Below are positions 42,603-49,164 of a stretch of DNA of 49,164 bases, in pieces (within the stretch, counting starts at the first letter, position 1; the number at the start of each line of letters is the position of its first letter). A program made the position numbers and the translations under genes. Source of the stretch: Scalindua_A sp046757465 (GTDB lineage Bacteria > Planctomycetota > Brocadiia > Brocadiales > Scalinduaceae); the NCBI GenBank assembly GCA_046757465.1, contig JBHHYH010000016.1, positions 1-49,164 of the forward strand, given 5' to 3'. The notes below the pieces were generated by a model. That model worked only from the letters and a program-made list of their open reading frames with translations. It searched no databases and was not told the DNA's origin.

Positions 42603-43748
42603 CTATTCTTTCAGCTTGATTTCTTCTCTCGCCATCTCTATTCGTTTGGATATGGGTGGATGATCGTAAAAGAGTAACTCTATAAGCCTATTTGGATTCC
42701 TATCTGCTAAATTTTGCTCTGCCAGTTTATCCATTGTAGAGATAAATGCCTCGGGGTTGTTAGTCTTCTTAATAGCATATCTATCACATTCCCTTTCCAA
42801 CCTCCTGCTATAGGCATTCTGAATCGGCATAAGAATAAAACCAAATGCGCCTAGTACCAGACATAAAATGGGAAATGCTGCAATGTCATGAATATGTTGG
42901 TATCCTAAAATTGTTATCGCCTTTGTCAATACATAATGACACAGGGCAAATCCAACAAAGCCTGATATACTGCCAATAATTAACAGCTTACGTATATGAT
43001 GGTAAACATGATGGCCTAATTCATGGGCAAATACGGATCTTATCTCAGCCAATGAATATGAATCTATAAGCGTATCACTCAGAATAACCCTCCTTGTATT
43101 ACCCAGACCAGCAAGTGCGGCATTTGCCTTCTTTGTATTTTTACTCAAGTTAATCTTATAAACTCCCTCAATATTAATGCCTGTACCTTCAGCAAGAGAC
43201 AAAAGGCCTTCTTTAATATCTTCTTTATCTATGGGTACACTCTTGTAAAACAAAGGAAATATAAGGACAGGAGCAAGTTTTGCCATAATTATTGAAAAGA
43301 ATATCCAGAAGATAGTAGTAAATATCCACCAAGAGTGTGGAAAGTTTCTAAGAAATATGTATATTATTTGTACTAAAAAAATAAGTAATACAAGCGAAAT
43401 AAAAAACTTCTTTAGCTCGTCTTTAACCCATCCAAATAATGACTGGTTAGATAGTTTAAATATGTGTTCAAGAACAAAACCTCCATAAAAGCTCAGAGGA
43501 ATAGTTATCAAGTCAAGAATAATCGTAAAGAAGAAAATATAAAGTGCTATTAAGACGTACTGATTTGTTGTTATTAATAAAAGGAAGTATTTTAAAATAT
43601 TGGAACCAAATACGGCCATAAGCACTAAATATATAAGTGCAACGGCCATACCTATAACTGCCAATATATATTTTTGTATGGAATAGTTTTTTGATAATCG
43701 AGCTGATTGTTCATCTCTTTTATCATTTGATGTATCACATAGAGTCAT
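42603..43748 (-). CDS. M48 family membrane zinc protease (Ste24-like)
   Basis: 381 aa. Membrane helices: about 26-48, 52-75, 78-98 and 117-157, then 255-310. HELGH (H242-H246) holds the zinc-binding HExxH, and a further glutamate-bearing motif (RRLERECDRYAI) is the third ligand. INLSKNTKKANAALAGLGNTRRVILSDTLI is typical of CAAX/Ste24 (M48A) rather than HtpX. It is expected in the inner membrane, with a role in membrane-protein quality control or prenyl-type cleavage. The ATG at 43748 is a plausible start. It is alone, with a repeat-packed upstream gap. Confidence 0.92.
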   Translation of the reverse strand: MTLCDTSNDKRDEQSARLSKNYSIQKYILAVIGMAVALIYLVLMAVFGSNILKYFLLLITTNQYVLIALYIFFFTIILDLITIPLSFYGGFVLEHIFKLSNQSLFGWVKDELKKFFISLVLLIFLVQIIYIFLRNFPHSWWIFTTIFWIFFSIIMAKLAPVLIFPLFYKSVPIDKEDIKEGLLSLAEGTGINIEGVYKINLSKNTKKANAALAGLGNTRRVILSDTLIDSYSLAEIRSVFAHELGHHVYHHIRKLLIIGSISGFVGFALCHYVLTKAITILGYQHIHDIAAFPILCLVLGAFGFILMPIQNAYSRRLERECDRYAIKKTNNPEAFISTMDKLAEQNLADRNPNRLIELLFYDHPPISKRIEMAREEIKLKE

Positions 43749-43771
43749 AATCTTTCTAATAAGAGTTCCAC

Positions 43772-43900
43772 GCCCGCCTGCCCTGTCCGACAGGCGGGCA
43801 GGGGCTTGCCCGTGTGTGCCCCCCTCCTCCGTCCATCCTTAGCCCTCGCTCCGCAGTAGAGCTACGGAGGACGGGCCTTCAGGCTAAGGATGATGGAAAT
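43772..43900. repeat. GC-rich nested palindromes
   Basis: At 43777-43803 GCCCGCCTG faces CAGGCGGGC. At 43828-43891 CATCCTTAGCCC faces GGGCCTTCAGGCTAAGGATG with CTCCG/CGGAG and AGTAGAGCTAC in the centre. The TCCTTAGCCTGAAGGC-type sequence also occurs at 38343-38358. The gap 43749-44098 has no gene. Confidence 0.75.
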
Positions 43901-43920
43901 GTAAATTTATACAAGTGGTA

Positions 43921-43978
43921 TCCCCCTCTCACCTTAATCCCTCTCCCCCTATGTGGGAGAGGGAAGGGTGAGGGGGTA
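43921..43978. repeat. Hairpin of the CCCTCTC type
   Basis: CCCCCTCTCACCTTAATCCC faces GGGAAGGGTGAGGGGG around CTCCCCCTATGTGGGAG. Closely similar to 28963-29013. Confidence 0.75.
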
Positions 43979-43986
43979 TTTTCGAG

Positions 43987-44107
43987 CTAAAGTGAACGAT
44001 TTTCTTTATGTCGTTGCGAGGCGAAGCCGAAGCAATCTCGTTTTCCTAAGAGATTGCCACGCACCCTTTAGGTGCTCGCAATGACATTAAAAAATCGCTC
44101 AATTCAG
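43987..44107. mobile_element. MITE-like element, family 2, copy 2 (degenerate)
   Basis: Left end CTAAAGTGAACGATTTTCT and right end AAAAAATCGCTCAATTCAG are inverted with about four mismatches and resemble the perfect ends at 29349-29534. The interior has GTCGTTGCGAGGC / GCTCGCAATGACA and GCAATCTC / GAGATTGC hairpins. The right end supplies the last codons and the TGA stop of the pfkB-family gene. Confidence 0.65.
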
Positions 44108-45028
44108 GGCATTTTCATTTTCCAGGAAATCTTCCACCTCTCTAAGGTCTGGTATTGACGTTCTACCGCCAATATTTCTACACTTAAGCGCCGCTGTGGC
44201 AGAAGCAAATCTTATTGTTTTTTTTAAATCCCATCTTTGTAATAATCCAAATATAAATGCACCATGAAACACATCTCCACACCCTGTAGTATCAACTGCC
44301 TTAACCTTAAAAGCTGGTTGATAAAAATAACTCTCTTTAGAAACCGTTATGCTTCCTTTATCACCAAGTGTTACTACTACCGCCCTGGAACCCAATTCTA
44401 ACAACTCCATCGCAGCAGCTTTTGGATCATAGTTATTATAATAATACTGTTTAGCAAATACTTCAGATGTTATAACGTAATCGGCCATTTTTATGAGTTC
44501 TAACGAACCCTCCCTTAAACTACCAGCATCAACCACTACCGTTACTCCAGCATCCTTCGCACACCTTGCAGCTTCTAAAGAACCTTCTATCATAAGTTCG
44601 TCCAGGTGAAGGACTCTAGCATTTCTGATTATGTCCTTATTTATTTCATCCGGACTTAGTGGTGTTACGGTTGGTCTGGACCAGAAGATAGTTCTTTTAC
44701 CCGTTTCCTTTTCTATTACGATAAAGGAAACTTGAGATCTCCCCTCCTTTTCTACAACAATATGATCAATGTTGACATGCTCCCCGGTTAAACTGTCTTT
44801 AATAAGGGTTCCAAAATAGTCATCAGAAATTTTTCCTATAAATGAAGTTGAAACTCCTAACCTCGACAGAGTAACCATAGCAGTCGCAACAGGCCCCCCG
44901 CCTTGTATAGTTAGCTTATTTACCTCACTCTTCTCATTGATATCTGGATACTGTTCAACCAGGGCAAGGTAATCGACACAACATTGTCCTAACCCAACTA
45001 CATCATATTTCAAGATTGCGCCAATCAA
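44099..45028 (-). CDS. PfkB-family sugar/nucleoside kinase
   Basis: 309 aa. QGGGPVATAMVTLSRLG near residue 42 is the substrate-entry Gly motif and AVDTTGCGDVFHGAFIFGL (about 248-266) is the anion-hole/ATP motif with catalytic Asp; FGTLIKDSLTGEHV and DAGSLREGSLELI fit the ribokinase fold. Substrate is not predictable. The TTG start at 45028 overlaps the TGA of bioB (TTGA), so translation is coupled. The last residues (NALN) and stop lie in the right arm of a MITE-like element, so the C terminus may be truncated or altered compared with its ancestor. Confidence 0.88.
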   Translation of the reverse strand: MIGAILKYDVVGLGQCCVDYLALVEQYPDINEKSEVNKLTIQGGGPVATAMVTLSRLGVSTSFIGKISDDYFGTLIKDSLTGEHVNIDHIVVEKEGRSQVSFIVIEKETGKRTIFWSRPTVTPLSPDEINKDIIRNARVLHLDELMIEGSLEAARCAKDAGVTVVVDAGSLREGSLELIKMADYVITSEVFAKQYYYNNYDPKAAAMELLELGSRAVVVTLGDKGSITVSKESYFYQPAFKVKAVDTTGCGDVFHGAFIFGLLQRWDLKKTIRFASATAALKCRNIGGRTSIPDLREVEDFLENENALN

Positions 45029-46023
45029 TTTATTTCGTGGTTATTGTTTTCGTGTGTCAACCCCAGATCTTTTACCATTTGTAAATCTTCATGAGCTGAT
45101 TTACCTTTGGTGGTAAGGTAATTCCCTATCATTGTGCTATTAGCTCCTGCATAGAACATCCAGCTTTGCAAATCCCGTAAATTAGCCTCTCTCCCCCCGG
45201 CAATTTTTATTTCTTTATCCGGAAATATGAAGCGAAAAACAGCTATGATTTTTAGAATCTCCATAGGATCTAAAGGTTTTTCAAAAGATAACGGTGTACT
45301 TTCTATGGGATTAAGGAAATTCAGTGGAATTGCATCTACGTCAAGCGCCTTCAGCGCAAAAGCTAAATCCAATCTATCCTCAACGCCCTCTCCAACACCA
45401 AAGATGCCCCCACTGCAAACTCCCATCCCAACTATTTTAGCATTCTTAATCGTTTCCACTCTCTCCTTATAAGAGTGTGTTGTGCACACATTCGGAAAAT
45501 ATTTCTCTGAGGTCTCAAGATTATGGTTAATCATCTTAACACCGCTTGATACAAGCTTCTTTGCCATTTCATTTGTAACAGTACCAATTGAGGTGTGGAT
45601 CGGAATCCCGTCTTCCTTTGACAATTCATGAACATAATCACAAATCCTGTTGAAATCTTTATTCTCCTCCAGACTATGACCACTCGTTACAACTCCGATA
45701 CTGTTCACTTTAAATTTCCTTGCACTTTCTACAGCCTCTGAGATTTCTTCTTTTTCAATTAATGGAAAGCTTGATATATCCGTTCCATAATGAGTAGACT
45801 GAGAGCAGAATTTGCAGTCTTCTGAACAGCTCCCCTGTTTCGCACTTATGATTGAGCACGAGCTGATAACATTTTTAAACGAATCGTATCGAATACGATT
45901 TGCCCAGTAGAGCAGGTCGTAAATTTCATTTCCACTTATCTCCATCAAATAATAGGCTTCATCATAAGAAATATTCTTTTTCTGTATCGACCTATTTGCG
46001 ATCTTTTCTATCTTTCTATTCAT
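45025..46023 (-). CDS. bioB: Biotin synthase
   Basis: About 332 aa from the ATG at 46023 (MNRKIEKIANRSIQKK). The open frame starts 29 codons earlier, but that part is a palindromic repeat. Radical SAM enzyme that inserts sulfur into dethiobiotin. CSEDCKFC (C66, C70, C73) binds the [4Fe-4S] cluster, and SCSIISAKQGS, HNLETS, GVGEGVEDRLD, PLNFLNPIESTPL and IAGGRE (an Arg ligand of the [2Fe-2S] cluster in the family) fit throughout. Complete. It is upstream of, and overlaps, a PfkB-family kinase; other bio genes are not in the window. Confidence 0.95.
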   Translation of the reverse strand: MNRKIEKIANRSIQKKNISYDEAYYLMEISGNEIYDLLYWANRIRYDSFKNVISSCSIISAKQGSCSEDCKFCSQSTHYGTDISSFPLIEKEEISEAVESARKFKVNSIGVVTSGHSLEENKDFNRICDYVHELSKEDGIPIHTSIGTVTNEMAKKLVSSGVKMINHNLETSEKYFPNVCTTHSYKERVETIKNAKIVGMGVCSGGIFGVGEGVEDRLDLAFALKALDVDAIPLNFLNPIESTPLSFEKPLDPMEILKIIAVFRFIFPDKEIKIAGGREANLRDLQSWMFYAGANSTMIGNYLTTKGKSAHEDLQMVKDLGLTHENNNHEIN

Positions 46024-46032
46024 GTCCAGGAA

Positions 46033-46092
46033 TTTCAAAGAGATTCCGACCCCCGTAGCCCCGCTGTTTTCTTGCTGAAAGCAAGATGCGGG
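46033..46092. repeat. Hairpin just upstream of bioB
   Basis: Arms ATTCCGACCCCCG and CGGGGGTCGGAAT are perfect 13-mers around a CTTGCT/AGCAAG inner stem, ending about 20 bases before the bioB ATG. It would form in the 5' leader of the bioB transcript. The extra N-terminal codons of the longer frame come from it. Confidence 0.75.
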
Positions 46093-46180
46093 GGTCGGAA
46101 TGACATACAAAGCAAAAACATTAAATTAGATGCTGAACCAAGTTCAGCATGACACTTGAATTTCAGATTACTTCAGTTTT

Positions 46181-46324
46181 TACTTAGTATCTGTTGCGGA
46201 AAACCCGAATATTAAAAATGTCATTCTGAATTTATTTCAGAATCTATATGTATCAATATGTTAAGCGACGCTGAAACAAGTTCAGGGTGACAAAGTAGTG
46301 TTTTCCGCAACTGATACTACTTAA
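46181..46324. mobile_element. MITE-like element, family 1, copy C
   Basis: Ends TACTTAGTATCTGTTGCGGA and CCGCAACTGATACTACTTA are inverted with about three mismatches. Interior has TTCTGAATTTATTTCAGAA and GCTGAAACAAGTTCAGGG palindromes. The adjoining 46105-46155 has GATGCTGAACCAAGTTCAGC, another palindromic unit. The 391-base gap 46024-46414 has no gene. Confidence 0.75.
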
Positions 46325-46414
46325 CAAATTAACCAATAACGTGGTAGTAAACGCAATTAAAAGTCGTGCCGTTAGGCAGATCTGCCTCTGGCATGACCTG
46401 CGGCTACTTTCTAT

Positions 46415-47428
46415 TCATATCCTTAATTCTTTATATTTTCTACTAATTATATCCCACACTTTTTCGGGACAATCTGAACTGATATATGTCATACAGGCTC
46501 CCGCTTCAAAACACCATGTAGCAATATTCTTCACACCTGAATCATAAGCTACCTTAATGGCAGTTGAAACCTCTTCTTCCCTCCCATCGGGAACCCTAAA
46601 CCCCTGTATCCAGATCTGGGGTTCTTTACGGTATTTATTGCATAGTTGTACTACCTCTCTTGAAACTTCTCCCACAAAATCTTCAACACTTGTATCATCA
46701 TAAGAAAACCAGTAAGGATCACTCCCGAATATGTCTATATTTTTCATCTTAACTATCTTCTCCCAATGATATATTCCGTATTTTGGCTCCTTTTTTGGAA
46801 AGACGCAAACGGCATTTTTCAACCCCTTTTTCGATGAAACATTCGATAAATATTCTACAAAATTCAGGATGGTGTTTTCTCTAAACTCCGCAACATCATC
46901 TGTAAGCTCTAAGGGCATTTCATGACCGTAATTATTCTTAAAAACATCCTTGCAAAGATGGCAAGTACAACCCCATATCATCCGTGACTTGCCAAATAAT
47001 TCGGTGAGCTCTCCGTAAAAGAGGTGAGGTTCATCCCAAAATACCCCATCTGCCCCTGTTTTTGCGGCAAGCTCTATCCAGTGCAACATTTCGTCCCTAA
47101 AGGCTTTTGCATTCAGGCATGCTTTGTTCACCTTGATTTCGCCTTCGGCAAAACTCAACCTTTGCCTGGATTCTGGATATTGTTTCACAAACGTAGAAAA
47201 CGATTCTCCACCGAAAATCCTACCAACTCCCCACGGATCAAGGAATACTTCTAATCCAACCTCCTTGCTTGCCTTAACGATATCTACCATAGTTTGAGAA
47301 TGATAGACAATATCGTGTTCGCTCATTGTATGAACAACGAAGTTGCATCCATCATTCAACATCTTTTCCATGTCTTCTCTAACATGCTTCAACATTCTGT
47401 TGCCAAAATAACTAGCTCCGAGTTTCAT
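46415..47428 (-). CDS. Conserved-looking protein of unknown function, probable TIM barrel
   Basis: 337 aa. Begins MKLGASYFGNRMLKHVREDM, with alternating short strands and helices (NFVVHTMSEHD, GLEVFLDPWGVG, GADGVFWDEPHLFYG, NIDIFGSDPYWFSYD, IWIQGFRVPDGRE, NIATWCFEAGACMTYIS). The FWDEPH element and strand ends with acidic residues recall glycoside hydrolase or sugar-active TIM barrels. A CTCHLC motif (about 152-157) could bind a metal. No signal peptide. I do not recognise a named family. It stands alone, with the start at ATG 47428. Confidence 0.6.
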   Translation of the reverse strand: MKLGASYFGNRMLKHVREDMEKMLNDGCNFVVHTMSEHDIVYHSQTMVDIVKASKEVGLEVFLDPWGVGRIFGGESFSTFVKQYPESRQRLSFAEGEIKVNKACLNAKAFRDEMLHWIELAAKTGADGVFWDEPHLFYGELTELFGKSRMIWGCTCHLCKDVFKNNYGHEMPLELTDDVAEFRENTILNFVEYLSNVSSKKGLKNAVCVFPKKEPKYGIYHWEKIVKMKNIDIFGSDPYWFSYDDTSVEDFVGEVSREVVQLCNKYRKEPQIWIQGFRVPDGREEEVSTAIKVAYDSGVKNIATWCFEAGACMTYISSDCPEKVWDIISRKYKELRI

Positions 47429-47651
47429 TTATAGTATGCCTCTCTTACTCCTCAGTTTTTAAGTAGTATATTAGTTAAAAATTTAACCAATTTTGCCAAA
47501 ATATTTACCAATAGCACTTTCCCGAAGTTAGGTAAGGGTAAAGATGCCAGTATGGTCAATGGGTTAAGTAGTTAGTCTCCTTACTTTACCTTAACCCAAC
47601 TACCACACCGGCTTCCTAACCTTTACCTTTAACCTAACTACTTAATATCAA

Positions 47652-48923
47652 CTAATTCTTCTTATTTACTTTTCGACCGGCAGAAGCCCTTTCAGTTATA
47701 AATTCATCCCAGTGTGTATCAATAGAAAAGGCATTATTTCTATAACTTTGTGTATCCATACCTGCAAAATATAGAGAAACACCCCCAATACCCAGGTCGT
47801 ATTTCCCCTTTAACGCCTGATGCTTTTCTTTCGTAATTGCTTTCGACAAGAGTTCCAATAAACGCTGTGTTAAATCAGAAACTTCCTTGTTATTGGCCAA
47901 CGCAACTTTCAAATATTCTAAAAAATCATTCAAATCAAAAAGAACACTATAAGGCACGTATCTATTGGCAATATGTGCACTGATAAGAAACCTGTTTGTT
48001 GCCCTTTCAACAAATATCACTTTTCTTGGTTTTTCCTTCTGTAGTCGTAATAACAATAAAGAAAGGGTATCAACTTCCTTTACAACTTCTTCTATCAATC
48101 CAAGATTCACAACGGATAACGTTAAGACATTACTCATTTTTGTGGGTGTTCCTTTGACTGAGTCTATATATATATCAACTATGTTTGATGCTAACTGCAA
48201 ACCATCCATTTCTGGGTTATCCATAATAGGTTCCAGCAATTTATCATATGGCCAGCCGTCCAATGCCTCTTCATTTTCTGAAGTAACAAGATAATCAGCA
48301 TAATCTTTAACCTGATACATAACCTCCAACATACTCATATAACATGCATCTAATCCTAATACATCTATCTTTCCTTTACTATTAACATCTTTTATACTTT
48401 TTGTAATATCTTCTAAAGCGTACTCAAGTTCTTCCAATGAAAGGATATCTATATTACCCTGCCCATTGTTCATGTCGTGCATAAGACCAATCCAACCCTC
48501 TCCATAACCGCCAAGAATTAAAAAATATTTCCTGGCAGGATATTTCTTTACGGCCCATGAGGCAAAATTAATAAGGGTTAAAGGATCTCCCGTATTAAGT
48601 TCGCTGTTTGACCAGGAATAATTTACAATTCTAGATGGTATCCGGACGAGGTCGTCTTTATTAACTTCAAATATTTTCGTATCGTCATCTGTAGTATCCA
48701 GGAAAGCTACTACGTTTACCCTGTTACTTGAACTCGTCCTAATTAACTCCTTCATATTCTCTTTCATAAACCAATCCAGAAAATTATCCCCTGCAAGATA
48801 ACACAACACAGTCCATTCGCTTTCTTTCCCTCCATCATCCTTTGCAATCGCCTTGCTAATACCTGCAAAAGGAAGGAGTAACATAATGAGCGCTACAACA
48901 AACATTTGTCTTTTGTTTTGCAC
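47652..48923 (-). CDS. Exported clostripain-like (C11) protein, His replaced
   Basis: 423 aa. A signal peptide of about 27 residues (ends SKAIAKDD). WTVLCYLAGDNFLDWFMKENMKEL and VNVVAFLDTTDD open the domain as in C11 peptidases. The region normally reading HGxGW, with the catalytic His, is GGYGEGW (Y140), whereas the DACYMSMLEV motif keeps C194. A change of the dyad His would give an inactive or altered enzyme unless another His substitutes. The C-terminal part (about 300-415) is less conserved. GTG at 48923 has GAGGAACG before it and is preferred to the ATG six codons later. The remaining 48924-49164 holds no gene. Confidence 0.8.
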   Translation of the reverse strand: MQNKRQMFVVALIMLLLPFAGISKAIAKDDGGKESEWTVLCYLAGDNFLDWFMKENMKELIRTSSSNRVNVVAFLDTTDDDTKIFEVNKDDLVRIPSRIVNYSWSNSELNTGDPLTLINFASWAVKKYPARKYFLILGGYGEGWIGLMHDMNNGQGNIDILSLEELEYALEDITKSIKDVNSKGKIDVLGLDACYMSMLEVMYQVKDYADYLVTSENEEALDGWPYDKLLEPIMDNPEMDGLQLASNIVDIYIDSVKGTPTKMSNVLTLSVVNLGLIEEVVKEVDTLSLLLLRLQKEKPRKVIFVERATNRFLISAHIANRYVPYSVLFDLNDFLEYLKVALANNKEVSDLTQRLLELLSKAITKEKHQALKGKYDLGIGGVSLYFAGMDTQSYRNNAFSIDTHWDEFITERASAGRKVNKKN

Positions 48924-49164
48924 TTTACGTTCCTCAATATAATTAGATTAAATAGTACTTCTGAGAAAGAATTCTGTCAAGACAATCCTATCTCTAAGAC
49001 CCTTAATTCCTGAGCCATAATCTCGGCCATAGTGGGTAATTAAAATAGAAAGGTTTCGTACGGAAAGATGCTTGATATAATACATGCAATTGATACATGT
49101 ATTCTTAGAGTTGAATCCTAATCTATTTACTCATAATTATCAAATTGTTTATACATTACCTAAA

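Noticed and set aside
45000..45030. Frameshift between bioB and the PfkB gene
   Set aside because: The TTGA overlap is a normal coupled stop-start, also seen between cobJ and cobK.
1..49164. tRNA or rRNA genes, and CRISPR repeats
   Set aside because: No GGTTCRANTCC-type arm with matching acceptor stem was found by eye, and no regularly spaced repeats were seen. A tRNAscan and CRISPR search would be decisive.

Overview
The window reads as one contig of a moderately AT-rich bacterial genome, most likely an anammox planctomycete (order Brocadiales). The strongest clue is an exported octaheme cytochrome of the hydroxylamine-oxidoreductase type (40729-42267). A cytochrome c'-like protein, an anaerobic-type cobalamin cluster, a split proton-translocating transhydrogenase and many DUF-type exported proteins are compatible with this. 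The lineage is an inference; no rRNA or ladderane marker is present. I saw no rRNA, tRNA, CRISPR array, transposase or phage gene.

Layout. 1-2.6 kb (+): a 66-aa bacterial histone-fold protein, a DoxX membrane protein and a relatively GC-rich radical SAM enzyme. 2.6-8.1 kb (-): a 2-Cys peroxiredoxin, then a histidine-degradation group in which hutH and hutU are separated by an exported unknown protein, a cytochrome c'-like protein and a 55-aa protein coupled to hutU. 8.3-10.5 kb (-): cbiG-cobJ-cobK with overlapping ends. 10.8-12.6 kb (-): glnS. 12.8-14.9 kb (+): a receiver-like protein lacking the phospho-acceptor Asp, and two tandemly duplicated PilZ genes. 15.1-19.1 kb: an exported DUF1326 protein (-) and pntAA-pntAB-pntB (+). 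19.5-24.6 kb: a lipoprotein with tandem LysM domains (+), then a PII protein, a YbaK-type deacylase, YchF and a DUF72 protein (all -). 24.7-28.9 kb (-): a compact adaptor-ATPase-permease-permease MacAB/Lol-like exporter operon. 30-34.7 kb: a Nudix-like protein and uvrC (-), gph (+), and a small EF-Tu-domain-2-like protein (-). 34.9-42.3 kb: envelope and redox genes (HEAT lipoprotein, CcmH/DsbA-like fusion, Glu-rich exported protein, DUF3859, coiled-coil membrane protein, Tat-exported DUF362 protein, octaheme HAO-like cytochrome). 42.6-48.9 kb (-): M48 protease, bioB-pfkB pair, an unknown probable TIM-barrel protein and a clostripain-like protein whose usual catalytic His is Tyr.

Between genes the window is dense in short non-coding palindromic elements of several families. 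Two have clear terminal inverted repeats: one with ends reading roughly TTAGTATCTGTTGCGGAAA (three copies), the other with ends reading AACCTAAGTTGAGCGATTTT (one clean and one degenerate copy). Some of these elements supply a stop codon or sit on a ribosome-binding region of the adjacent gene, so they appear to be shaping gene ends.

How the genes work together. The clearest functional units are the exporter operon, the cobalamin trio, the transhydrogenase operon and the bioB-pfkB pair. The hut group is unusual: it carries only the first two steps of histidine breakdown and mixes them with exported and haem proteins. The redox stretch at 34.9-42.3 kb suggests envelope or compartment-lumen electron transfer and disulfide or haem-handling chemistry, but its genes are not tightly spaced, so joint function is an inference.
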